This document shows positions 33,706 to 41,574 of a stretch of 64,000 bases of DNA, in pieces (position 1 is the first letter of the stretch; each line of letters opens with the position of its first letter). This stretch comes from Neobacillus niacini NBRC 15566 (GTDB lineage Bacteria; Bacillota; Bacilli; Bacillales; Cytobacillaceae), in assembly GCF_001591505.1 (NCBI RefSeq), contig NZ_BCVA01000006.1, forward strand, positions 124,001 to 188,000, in the 5' to 3' direction. The position numbers and the translations under genes are program-made. The notes beneath the pieces are model-generated. The model did not search any database and was not told the DNA's origin. It was given only the letters and a program-made list of their open reading frames with translations.

Positions 33706-36015
33706 ATGAGTTCCAAAAAACAAAAATCAGTTCGTGACCACAAGGATTATCAATTAGAAGTTGAGCGCTTAGAGTTTACCAAAGAATACATAAAAAATGT
33801 TTTGGAAATGTCAAAGGGAAATAAAGAACAATTCGTAGAAAATCTGAAGGAAGCTTTTGCTGATCTGGATACTTCAGATAGTAGTTTAAGTTACATGACC
33901 TTGCTAACGAATGCCCAGTATTTAGAATTGGCACAGAGTGAATTGGAAAGATTGGCAAGCGTCATTGGAAAACCGTACTTTTCGAGAATTAATTTTAAAA
34001 GCAGCGGTGATACCGATGAAGAAATCTTGTATATTGGGAAAGCCTCACTGTTTGACCGTGTAAATCAAATCCCTATTATCGTTGATTGGCGTTCTCCGAT
34101 CGCAAATGTTTACTATGATGGCCGGCTAGGGGAAGTCACCTATGACGCCTATGGCGAAACCCAGAGTGGTTATTTAACTCTTAAAAGACAATATGAAATT
34201 GAGGACGGTTTTCTAAAAGAAATCAGAGATATCGATTTAACAACTCATGATGAGCTATTACAGAAATCCCTATCTGGTAAAGCAGACAATCGCTTAACCG
34301 AAATTGTTGCGACCATTCAAAATGAACAAAATGACGTCATTCGCGCCTCTCTTAAACATCCGATTATCGTTCAAGGAGCTGCTGGAAGCGGTAAAACAAC
34401 GATTGCACTCCATAGAATTTCTTACTTTCTCTATTCTTCAGGATATCGATTTCCTCCAGAAAAATTAATGATTCTTGCACCAAACCGATTGTTTATTGAT
34501 TATATTTCTGCTGTTTTGCCTGATTTAGGGGTAAACAAGATTAAGCAAACCACCTATATTGATTTTATGAGAAGTAGTCTGGGGAAGAAAATTAAATTAT
34601 TAACGCCAAACTCAAAATTATTGGCCCTTATGAAAGGGGAAGGAAAATCTAAATGGTTACAGTGGGTGTCGGGTTATAAGGGATCCTTGGATTTTAAAGT
34701 ACTAATCGACAATTATGTAAAAGAAATCGAACACAATCTTTCACCAACAAAGGATTTTATTATTGAAAAATCGCTTCTGATGAGAGGGCAAAAAATTAAT
34801 AAACTATTTTTAAAAGAATTTAATTACTTACCAATCTATAAAAGGCTGGATAAAATAAAAAATTTATTAGCCAATGATTTACGATTAAAAAAATCGATCA
34901 TCCTAACCAAGATTAATAGAAAGTATGACGAAGCTTTAGAAAAGGCGCTATATAGTACCAGGATGGACGCAGATAAAAGAAGAGAAAAAGTCGTCACCAT
35001 CATGGATACAAAAGAAAAACGAATTCGTACAGTAGAGCAGGAGTCAAAGGCGGCTATCAAGAATTATATGGATCCTTTCGTAAGAAAAGATATTTTCACC
35101 TTATATAAGGAACTGATGACATCGCCAGAACTTTTACAAAAATATTCACACACGCTCACAGAAAAAGATTGCAAGAAACTAAGCCTCTATAATCAAAAGG
35201 TCTTTGCCAAAAAGGCAATGGAACTCGAGGATTTAGCTCCATTATTTTATATGAAAGCGAAACTTGAGGGCATTGATGAACCCTATAAAATGAAGAGTAT
35301 TTTCATCGATGAAGCACAGGACTACAGCTATTTCCAATTTGCTGCGATGAAAGAAGGATTCGAGACAGATTTGTTTACGATTGTGGGAGACTTAGCGCAG
35401 GGGATTCATTCCTATCGAGGATTGGACAGCTGGGAGCCTTTAGTTACGGAAATTTTTCCAAATGCGAATTATCATGCCTTACAAAAAAGTTATCGAACAA
35501 CGGTTGAAATCATGCATTTAGCGAATGAGATTCTTTCCATTATGGGCAAAGACTTGCCAATTGTACAACCGGTCATTCGTCACGGAGACAAACCACTCTT
35601 TAAAAAAATCAACCCTGCCAACCTTCAAAAGGTAAAAGAATTACTCGAACAAGATATTCAATTACTGAAAGAGCAAGAGCTCAACTCCATAGCGATTATT
35701 GGAAAAAACGACAATGAGTGCTTGAGAATATTTAAAATGCTCGAGAAAAGCGATCTGCCAATTCAGCTGTTAGAAGAAAAAGAAGATATGAAAAAAGGAT
35801 GTGTCGTCATCGTACCATCCTATCTTTCAAAAGGATTGGAATTTGATGCCGTCCTGATCGTAGCTTTGGAAGAAGCGTATCGTGAAGAAGAGTTGGATAT
35901 TAAACTATTGTATGTAGCGATGACAAGACCGATGCATAAGTTGTATTTATATGCGGCCGAACCCTCACAATTGTTATTAGAAAAAGTAAACATTTCTCAT
36001 TTGGATATAAAATAA
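33706..36015 (+). CDS. helD: RNA polymerase recycling helicase HelD
   Basis: A 769-residue UvrD-like ATPase that frees stalled RNA polymerase from DNA. The long N-terminal coiled coil (residues 1-60, rich in Glu and Lys) inserts into the polymerase secondary channel. Walker A is QGAAGSGKTTIALHRI (about 224-239), Walker B IFIDEAQDYSYFQ, followed by GDLAQGIHSYRG, QKSYRTTVEIMHLANEI and the final helicase motif YVAMTRPMHKLYLY. The length fits B. subtilis HelD. ATG 33706 is preferred for its protein start MSSKKQKS; its ribosome binding site GAGGGG lies 13 bases away, a long spacing. An upstream in-frame extension of 22 codons looks non-coding. Confidence 0.88.
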   Translation: MSSKKQKSVRDHKDYQLEVERLEFTKEYIKNVLEMSKGNKEQFVENLKEAFADLDTSDSSLSYMTLLTNAQYLELAQSELERLASVIGKPYFSRINFKSSGDTDEEILYIGKASLFDRVNQIPIIVDWRSPIANVYYDGRLGEVTYDAYGETQSGYLTLKRQYEIEDGFLKEIRDIDLTTHDELLQKSLSGKADNRLTEIVATIQNEQNDVIRASLKHPIIVQGAAGSGKTTIALHRISYFLYSSGYRFPPEKLMILAPNRLFIDYISAVLPDLGVNKIKQTTYIDFMRSSLGKKIKLLTPNSKLLALMKGEGKSKWLQWVSGYKGSLDFKVLIDNYVKEIEHNLSPTKDFIIEKSLLMRGQKINKLFLKEFNYLPIYKRLDKIKNLLANDLRLKKSIILTKINRKYDEALEKALYSTRMDADKRREKVVTIMDTKEKRIRTVEQESKAAIKNYMDPFVRKDIFTLYKELMTSPELLQKYSHTLTEKDCKKLSLYNQKVFAKKAMELEDLAPLFYMKAKLEGIDEPYKMKSIFIDEAQDYSYFQFAAMKEGFETDLFTIVGDLAQGIHSYRGLDSWEPLVTEIFPNANYHALQKSYRTTVEIMHLANEILSIMGKDLPIVQPVIRHGDKPLFKKINPANLQKVKELLEQDIQLLKEQELNSIAIIGKNDNECLRIFKMLEKSDLPIQLLEEKEDMKKGCVVIVPSYLSKGLEFDAVLIVALEEAYREEELDIKLLYVAMTRPMHKLYLYAAEPSQLLLEKVNISHLDIK

Positions 36016-36016
36016 A

Positions 36017-36062
36017 AGTGACAGGCACCATTCAAATTTGAATGGAACCTGTCACTATTTTT
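36017..36062 (+). terminator. GTGACAGGCACC hairpin repeat, locus 3, terminator of helD
   Basis: AGTGACAGG pairs with CCTGTCACT around an inner CCATTCAAATTTGAATGG palindrome, followed by T6. It starts one base after the helD stop codon. Confidence 0.85.
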
Positions 36063-36072
36063 TCGTATATGT

Positions 36073-36343
36073 AACACCGTGCACCTGCCTCTGATGAGAA
36101 CAACCAAGCGTTACTTGTAAAGAATAGCTCAAACTAGGCTGACCCACGGCACATAGTAGTGACTACTTATGGCTGCTTCCTTCCGGACCTGACCAGATTC
36201 ATAGGTACCATTGCGCAGGACCCAGTTTTTCAACACTATTTTTTACAAGGCAGACCTTACATGTTCAAACCTCGGGCAGGAGTTCAACCCCGCTATGGCG
36301 GATTGCGGGTAATAGGGCACCGCCAACTCCCCGTCTAGCACGG
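36073..36343 (-). ncRNA. ffs: Signal recognition particle RNA (large, Bacillus type)
   Basis: The minus strand carries the universal SRP domain-IV loop, GGTCAGGTCCGGAAGGAAGC near 36170, with the GGTCCTGCGCAA segment before it. The 5' part, starting GTGCTAGACGGGGAG near 36343, contains the GGTGCCC and CCCGCAATCC elements of the Alu domain, and the 3' end GGTGCACGGTG closes the helix. The total of about 271 nt matches the large Bacillus scRNA rather than the short 4.5S form. The RNA works with Ffh to target secretory proteins. Exact ends are estimates from the closing helix. It lies 46 bases downstream of rnpB on the same strand. Confidence 0.92.
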
Positions 36344-36388
36344 TATGTATAGGCTAGACTATTACTTATGTTATATTTATAAAGCTGG

Positions 36389-36787
36389 CGCATGAAATGG
36401 CTGTAAGCCAGGTTCTGTTCCTTCGTGCTCAAACGATGCCAATCTCGCACAACAGGTGTAATCATATGACTATCAGTCAAAAATGACCGATCCATCCGTT
36501 TGGTTCATTTCCCTCAGGATGGTGCCCCTACCAAAGTTTGGGTTGCTCGCTCGCGGGGTTTACCCGTTCCATTTCTTCCGTTTCCAGAAGAATTCGTCAC
36601 TGTGGCACTTTCAGGGTACTAAGAGCATATCCATGATGGACGTAGCATCATTTCCCCGCCGTCAGCAGTAAAGACTGCTGCCCACCTTTGCAGATGGCAC
36701 GAACACTCCGGGCATCTCAGCACCGGGCGAGCCTGGACTTTCCTCAACTCATTATACATGAGCCGCGATTACTCACCATTTCATGTT
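36389..36787 (-). ncRNA. rnpB: RNase P RNA (B type)
   Basis: On the minus strand, the universally conserved blocks are visible in order: GAGGAAAGTCCAGGCTCGC, GGTGCTGAGATGCCCG, GCTGACGGCGGGG, GAAAGTGCCACAGTGACGA, GGTAAACCCCGCGAGCGAG, AACCCAAACTTTGGTAGGGG and, at the 3' end, GGCTTACAG. Helix P1 is formed by CATGAAATGG (5' end, 36785-36776) and CCATTTCATG (3' end, 36400-36391). The RNA is the catalytic subunit that matures tRNA 5' ends. A possible promoter upstream on this strand is ATGACT, 18 bases, TATAGT (36840-36811). Any protein reading of this region is spurious. Confidence 0.95.
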
Positions 36788-36974
36788 GGTGTCTCTCGAC
36801 TACGGTTATAACTATATCATGTAAAATGGATTATAGTCATTAGGAGGGTCTCCCCAGAGGTGGTTAATTTTGGGTGTCACCATAACGAAAATCCTGAAGT
36901 GAACGAATATTTAAACAAATTAATGTATATATATATATAGAAAGTAAGTAACCTCATGAAAGGATGATGTCTGA

Positions 36975-37349
36975 ATGGATTGGCTATGGCTGGTTGGTCG
37001 GGCAGTATTTGGTCTTTATTTTGCTTATTCAGGTCTAAATCATTTCATCCAATTTCAAGGTTTGAAGCAGTATGCATCCTATAAGGGAGTACCAGCACCA
37101 GGACTATCTGTTGTGGTAACCGGATTAATGCTCCTGGCAGGAGGATTAAGTATCCTCACAGCATACTGGGTAGAATGGGGGCTTTACTTATTAGTAATTT
37201 TCCTCGTTGTTTCAGCTTTCATGATGCATAATTTCTGGAAAGAAACCGATCAGAACGCCAGAGTAGGCGAGATGAATCAATTTCTAAAGAATATTGCATT
37301 AGCAGCCGCTGCTTTAATGTTACTTTCCATCACGAATTGGACTTGGTAA
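36975..37349 (+). CDS. DoxX family membrane protein
   Basis: A 124-residue protein with four hydrophobic segments (about 5-23, 43-63, 66-85 and 101-119). DWLWLVGRAVFGLYFAYSGLNHF is the typical DoxX first helix. Members interact with quinones or terminal oxidase components and are linked to oxidative stress in other bacteria; the role here is unknown. AAAGGA lies ten bases before the ATG. Confidence 0.75.
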   Translation: MDWLWLVGRAVFGLYFAYSGLNHFIQFQGLKQYASYKGVPAPGLSVVVTGLMLLAGGLSILTAYWVEWGLYLLVIFLVVSAFMMHNFWKETDQNARVGEMNQFLKNIALAAAALMLLSITNWTW

Positions 37350-37372
37350 CACAAAAACTAACTAAAAATTCT

Positions 37373-37406
37373 TAGCCTAGGGGAAACTGACTCTAGGCTA
37401 TTTTTG
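37373..37406 (+). terminator. Terminator of the DoxX gene
   Basis: TAGCCTAG pairs with CTAGGCTA, followed by T5. Confidence 0.75.
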
Positions 37407-37472
37407 ATGCTCCCTAAACCCTGCACGGTCGGTTTGGAACGTATATCGGGGATTGGCACATAAATTTGTTAC

Positions 37473-37533
37473 TTGACGAAAAACAAATTTTGGAATATAT
37501 TTTAATTAACGATTAACAAATTGTTAATTAAAA
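37473..37533 (+). promoter_or_regulatory. nrtR-pnuC-nadR promoter with palindromic operator
   Basis: TTGACG (37473-37478), 17 bases, TATATT (37496-37501) is a strong sigma-A promoter. An inverted repeat, TTTTAATTAAC (37500-37510) and GTTAATTAAAA (37523-37533), covers the end of the -10 box and the start site. It is the natural target for the NrtR regulator encoded just downstream, giving autorepression. Confidence 0.8.
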
Positions 37534-37550
37534 CGAGGTGAAAAAATAAT

Positions 37551-38315
37551 ATGAAAAACAAATTCCAAACACCAGATGGTTACACCAGTGATATTGCTGT
37601 CTTTACCATAACATCCGAAAGTAATGGGGAATATAGGCCACCCATAAAAAGTTTGAAGATTATGCTGATTAAAAGAAGTGAGCAGGATCATGAAGGAAAC
37701 CCCAATATTGAAGCAGGAAAGTGGGCACTGCCAGGTGGATTCGTTCAACCGTATGAGACTGCATTACAAGCTGCAGAACGCAAACTTAAGGAAGAGACAG
37801 GAGTGGATGGACTGCGAATCAAACATTTTGGCGTTTATGATTCCCCAAGTCGGGACAAAAGAGGCTGGATTATCTCAAATGCTCATTATGTCATAGCGAA
37901 TGAATCTTCCTTAAAGAACCGCAAAACTACTTATGATGCTCAAGATATTCAACTCTTTTCTATGGAAGAGGCTCTAGCCCTTAATCTTGCATTCGACCAT
38001 CGCAGCATTATTGATGACGCCCTATGGTTTATTAAGAAGGATATGGCCCTCACCACACTTGCAAAACATTTCCTTCCGGAAGTATTCGTGCTATCAGAGC
38101 TGCAAGGCGTTTTATTAACCGTATTGGATGATCCAGCCATCTCGACAGATGCCGCATTTTTTAGGAAAGCACCCACATTGCCCTTTATTGAAGCGGTTTT
38201 GGAAAACGGAAAACCAAAGAAATCCAATGCCTATTCAAAAACACCAGCGCAGCTGTACCGGTTTACCGATTATCAACCAATTGTTTCTGTTTATAGAAAT
38301 AAATTAAAAGGGTAG
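37551..38315 (+). CDS. nrtR: NrtR: Nudix-related regulator of NAD metabolism
   Basis: A 254-residue repressor that joins an N-terminal Nudix domain to a C-terminal winged helix. NrtR proteins bind ADP-ribose or NAD intermediates and release DNA. The Nudix box is GGFVQPYETALQAAERKLKE: the catalytic REUXEE is RKLKEE, so a Glu is replaced by Lys and hydrolysis is probably lost, as in other NrtR repressors. The domain border is near residue 150; the C-terminal part FLPEVFVLSELQGVLLTVLDD and SNAYSKTPAQLYRFTDY is the winged helix. It heads an operon with pnuC and nadR behind the palindromic operator. Confidence 0.85.
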   Translation: MKNKFQTPDGYTSDIAVFTITSESNGEYRPPIKSLKIMLIKRSEQDHEGNPNIEAGKWALPGGFVQPYETALQAAERKLKEETGVDGLRIKHFGVYDSPSRDKRGWIISNAHYVIANESSLKNRKTTYDAQDIQLFSMEEALALNLAFDHRSIIDDALWFIKKDMALTTLAKHFLPEVFVLSELQGVLLTVLDDPAISTDAAFFRKAPTLPFIEAVLENGKPKKSNAYSKTPAQLYRFTDYQPIVSVYRNKLKG

Positions 38316-38328
38316 AGGAGAGATACAA

Positions 38329-39024
38329 ATGGGGATATTCAAGAATTGGACGCGATTTGAAATAGGATGGTTGTTAACCTTTACTTTAATTAACATTTAC
38401 TTGTTCTTTGCTTGGTCAGACTCACTACTAGGCTTTATTTCATCTATAAGCGGTATGCTTTGCGTCGTTTTGGTTGCTAAGGGGAAAATCGCTAATTACT
38501 ATTTTGGGATTGTCCAAACATTAACCTACGCCTATATCGCATATGGCTATGGTCTTTACGGTGAAGTGATGTTAAATGCGCTGTTTTATTTTCCGGTACA
38601 ATTTATCGGAATCTATTTGTGGAAAAAGAACAAAACCGAACAGGGTGTAAAAGGGGAAGATGTCATTGTAAAAAGTCTTACAAAAACCGGCTGGTTCTAT
38701 ACGTTGTTATCGATCCTCATTCTTACGATTGGATATGGCTTTTTCTTAAAATACCTAGGCGGCAATCTTGTATGGACGGATTCAGCCACAAATGTTTTAT
38801 CGATTGCAGCACAAATTTTGATGTTGAAACGGTATACGGAACAATGGCTATTATGGATTTCAGTCAATATATTATCGATCTTCTTATGGCTGGGTGCACT
38901 TATCTCTCAAGGTGGAAATGAGGTCTCCATGTTAGTCATGTGGTCAGCATTTCTGGTCAATAGCATTTACGGCTATGTGAACTGGAGAAAGTTATCAATC
39001 AAACAAATTCAGGAGGCGGCTTAA
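38329..39024 (+). CDS. pnuC: Nicotinamide riboside transporter PnuC
   Basis: A 231-residue membrane protein with about seven hydrophobic segments. The family is recognised by ISSISGMLCVVLVAKGKIANYYFGIVQTLTYAYIAYGYGLYGEVMLN (residues 33-80) and QWLLWISVNILSIFLW (about residues 170-185), which hold the aromatic substrate-binding residues of PnuC. It takes up nicotinamide riboside by facilitated diffusion, trapped by NadR kinase. GAGGAGA precedes the ATG, 13 bases after nrtR; the stop codon abuts the nadR ATG. Confidence 0.9.
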   Translation: MGIFKNWTRFEIGWLLTFTLINIYLFFAWSDSLLGFISSISGMLCVVLVAKGKIANYYFGIVQTLTYAYIAYGYGLYGEVMLNALFYFPVQFIGIYLWKKNKTEQGVKGEDVIVKSLTKTGWFYTLLSILILTIGYGFFLKYLGGNLVWTDSATNVLSIAAQILMLKRYTEQWLLWISVNILSIFLWLGALISQGGNEVSMLVMWSAFLVNSIYGYVNWRKLSIKQIQEAA

Positions 39025-40047
39025 ATGACAATTGGGTTTATCGGAGGAAAATTCTTGCCCCTGCACCTTGGTCATGTTTATGCCATTGTTCACGCCTCAA
39101 CGATGGTGGATGAACTGTATGTTGTTTTATCTCATAGCGAATTACGAGACAGAGAGCTTTGTAAGAATACAAAAATGAACTATATTCCAGCTCAAATCCG
39201 GTTACGCTGGCTTTCGCAATTAACCAAAGATATGCCATATGTAAAAGTAATAAGCATGGAAGATGATCAAGATAACGACAACTACGATTGGGCAGAAGGA
39301 GCACAATTCATAAAAAGAAAAATTGGAAAGCCAATCGATTACGTGTTTAGTTCAGAGCATGAATATAATGAGATGTTTAAAGAATTATATCCTGGTGCAG
39401 AGCATAAACTGATTGATCCCATGCGCTCACAAGTAAACATCTCAGCTACAACCATTCGTAACGAGGGTGTCTTTAAACATTGGGAGTTTATTCCTGATAT
39501 TGTTCGGCCTTATTTTATAAAAAAGATTGTGTTAATTGGGACAGAAAGCTGTGGGAAATCAACCTTAACTCGAAACCTTGCCAAAATCTATAACACTACC
39601 TATGTAGAGGAATATGGGCGGTCTTTATGTGAAGAATTAGGCGGCTGCGACGGAATTATGGTGAAAGAAGATTATCAACGAATTGCTTATGGGCATAAGA
39701 TGGAAGAATTTAAAGCAATTGAAAAAGCAAATAAGCTTGTGTTTATCGACACCGAAGCCATCGTAACTCAATTTTACTCCCATCTATATAATGAAGCAGA
39801 TCAGACGATACTTGATGAAATCGCAAAACTACAAGATTATGATCTATGGCTTTTCCTGGAGCCCGATGTAAAATGGGTGGATGACGGCTTGCGTGTTCAT
39901 GGCGAGGAGAAAGTTAGGGACCAAAACAATCAGCACCTAAAGGATTTATTAAATAAGCATGATATTGACTATAAGATCTTGATGGGTGATTATGAGAGAC
40001 GGCTTAAAGGTGCCATACAACATATTGAAAAATTGCTGCAGCAATAA
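39025..40047 (+). CDS. nadR: NadR-type NMN adenylyltransferase / nicotinamide riboside kinase
   Basis: A 340-residue bifunctional enzyme. The N-terminal nucleotidyltransferase has GGKFLPLHLGHVY with His14 and His17 of the HxGH motif and later INISATTIRN; the C-terminal kinase has the P-loop GTESCGKSTLTRNLA (about residues 172-186). It phosphorylates imported nicotinamide riboside and adenylates NMN to NAD. Unlike the E. coli protein it has no N-terminal DNA-binding domain, so regulation is left to NrtR. AGGAGG overlaps the pnuC end, with no gap between the genes. Confidence 0.9.
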   Translation: MTIGFIGGKFLPLHLGHVYAIVHASTMVDELYVVLSHSELRDRELCKNTKMNYIPAQIRLRWLSQLTKDMPYVKVISMEDDQDNDNYDWAEGAQFIKRKIGKPIDYVFSSEHEYNEMFKELYPGAEHKLIDPMRSQVNISATTIRNEGVFKHWEFIPDIVRPYFIKKIVLIGTESCGKSTLTRNLAKIYNTTYVEEYGRSLCEELGGCDGIMVKEDYQRIAYGHKMEEFKAIEKANKLVFIDTEAIVTQFYSHLYNEADQTILDEIAKLQDYDLWLFLEPDVKWVDDGLRVHGEEKVRDQNNQHLKDLLNKHDIDYKILMGDYERRLKGAIQHIEKLLQQ

Positions 40048-40057
40048 TTCTCCACTA

Positions 40058-40091
40058 AAACAAACTGTTGAAAAGCAGTTTGTTTTTTTAC
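40058..40091 (+). terminator. Terminator of the NAD salvage operon
   Basis: AAACAAACTG pairs perfectly with CAGTTTGTTT, followed by T-rich sequence. Confidence 0.9.
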
Positions 40092-40104
40092 TATTTAAAA
40101 AGTA

Positions 40105-40133
40105 TTGTAATTTTAAAACTTTTAAAATATAAT
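40105..40133 (+). promoter_or_regulatory. Promoter of the SAM-riboswitch operon
   Basis: TTGTAA (40105-40110), 17 bases, TATAAT (40128-40133). The start site would lie about 55 bases before the aptamer. Confidence 0.55.
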
Positions 40134-40194
40134 AAATCTAGTTTTTATTATTGTTATGATGTTTATAATGTTTACGTTTCATACATATCGTTTA

Positions 40195-40350
40195 CCTTAT
40201 CCAGAGAGGCAGAGGGACTGGCCCGATGACGCCCGGCAACCGCTATATTTATATAGTATGGTGCCAAATCCTACAGAACGAGTTCGTTCTGAAAGATAAG
40301 GAAGAGTATCGTCATAAACCCTCTTCCTATCTTTCGGAAGAGGTTTTTTT
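40195..40350 (+). promoter_or_regulatory. SAM-I (S-box) riboswitch with transcription terminator
   Basis: The aptamer (40195-40301) shows the S-box signature: CCTTATC closing helix, AGAGGCAGAGGGACTGGC, CCGATGACGCCCGGCAACC, GGTGCCAAATCC, and GATAAGG completing P1. The expression platform is explicit: the terminator stem is CCTCTTCC (40320-40327) with GGAAGAGG (40336-40343) and T7. The competing antiterminator pairs GAAAGATAAGGAAGAG (40291-40306) with CTCTTCCTATCTTTC (40321-40335), leaving one bulged A; it uses the 3' strand of P1. High S-adenosylmethionine should stabilise P1 and allow termination, so the downstream operon is expressed when SAM is low. Confidence 0.95.
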
Positions 40351-40489
40351 ATGGGCTGAAACAGCAAAACACGAACATTAAAATAAAATATTTAAAAAAT
40401 GTTCGATTTTGTATTGCTATATTTAAACTTTTTTAGTAAATTAGTAGACAAATAGTAATAAAAACGAAATATTACACAGGGGGAACATC

Positions 40490-41509
40490 ATGAGAAAACT
40501 ACTTTCACTTATCGTACTAGCTTTAGTCATGCTTGTAGCAGGATGTGGGGCACAAGAATCATCTGGGAAAGATACTTCGTCAAACAAAGAGGATAAGAAG
40601 AAAATCGCACTTGTTCTGCCTGAGAAAATTGGGGTTAACCCATTCTTCCAGCAAATGGATGAAGGCGCAAAAAAAGCGGCCGAAGAATTTGGAGTGGAAG
40701 TAAACACAATCGAATCTACGGATCATTCAGCGATCGAAGAAAACCTTCGCGTAGCTGTTGCAGAAGGATATGATTTAATCATTACCTCATCCTTTGAATC
40801 AGAGGATGCATTGAAGAAGGTAGCAACCGAGAATCCAGATCGCCAATTTGCGATTATTGATACGGTTGTAGATCTTCCAAATGTTCAAAGTGTAAATTTC
40901 AGAGAGCACGAAGCGGCGTTCCTACTAGGAGCTGCAGCAGGTCTTTCTACCAAAACCGACAAAGTGGGTATGGTAGTGGCAATGGATATTCCACTAATGA
41001 AAAAATGGTCAGTTGCGTTTGAACAAGGGTTAAAGGAAACCAATCCAGACGCTGAGTTCTTAGTAAACTATGTTGGAGGATTTACAGATCCTGCAAAAGC
41101 AAAAGAATTAGCTTTGTTACAAGCTTCTAAAGGGGCAGACTTCGTGGCGGGTGCTGCTGCAGTCGGAGATTTAGGTGTATTTGAAGCAGCTAAAGAGCAA
41201 GGATTCTTTACTTCTGGTCAGGACGTTGATCGTACTGAGGTAGATCCTGAGCACGTGGTTCTTTCACAGCTGAAAGGAACAGACGCAGCTGCATATGAAA
41301 CGATAAAAGCATTTGCAAATGGTAATTTTAAATCAGGTGTTGTCGAGTATGGCTTGAAGGAAAAGGGCGTTGGCTTAACATATGTAACACATGAAAGCAA
41401 AACTCCGCTTAACAGCTTTGTTGGACAAGAAGTGATTGACCAAGTAAAAGCACTTCACGAAGAAATTGTATCTGGAAAAAGAGAAATCAAAAATCCACTG
41501 AGCAATTAA
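40490..41509 (+). CDS. BMP-family nucleoside-binding lipoprotein of an ABC importer
   Basis: A 339-residue lipoprotein. The signal sequence ends in LVAGC with Cys19 lipidated; a Ser/Lys-rich linker follows. The mature part (KKIALVLPEKIGVNPFFQQMDEG, DLIITSSFESEDAL, then YVGGFTDPAKAKELA and GAAAVGDLGVFEAAKEQG) is the Med/PnrA/BMP fold, which in NupN and PnrA binds purine nucleosides. The ring-stacking and ribose-binding residues cannot be assigned by eye, so a sulfur-bearing nucleoside remains possible. First gene after the SAM riboswitch, with GGGGG before the ATG. Confidence 0.9.
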   Translation: MRKLLSLIVLALVMLVAGCGAQESSGKDTSSNKEDKKKIALVLPEKIGVNPFFQQMDEGAKKAAEEFGVEVNTIESTDHSAIEENLRVAVAEGYDLIITSSFESEDALKKVATENPDRQFAIIDTVVDLPNVQSVNFREHEAAFLLGAAAGLSTKTDKVGMVVAMDIPLMKKWSVAFEQGLKETNPDAEFLVNYVGGFTDPAKAKELALLQASKGADFVAGAAAVGDLGVFEAAKEQGFFTSGQDVDRTEVDPEHVVLSQLKGTDAAAYETIKAFANGNFKSGVVEYGLKEKGVGLTYVTHESKTPLNSFVGQEVIDQVKALHEEIVSGKREIKNPLSN

Positions 41510-41521
41510 TCTGAAAAAAGT

Positions 41522-41557
41522 AAACCGACTGCACAATGATGTAGTCGGTTTCGATTT
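41522..41557 (+). terminator. Internal hairpin between binding protein and ATPase genes
   Basis: AAACCGACT pairs perfectly with AGTCGGTTT; a short T stretch follows. It is most likely a partial terminator or processing site that keeps binding protein in excess. Confidence 0.65.
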
Positions 41558-41574
41558 TTAAAGGGGGGCAAACC

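Noticed and set aside
36265..36495. Minus-strand open frame of 76 codons
   Set aside because: It spans the SRP RNA and the 3' end of RNase P RNA; conserved RNA blocks explain the sequence.
36483..36671. Plus-strand open frame of 62 codons
   Set aside because: Antisense to rnpB, no ribosome binding site.
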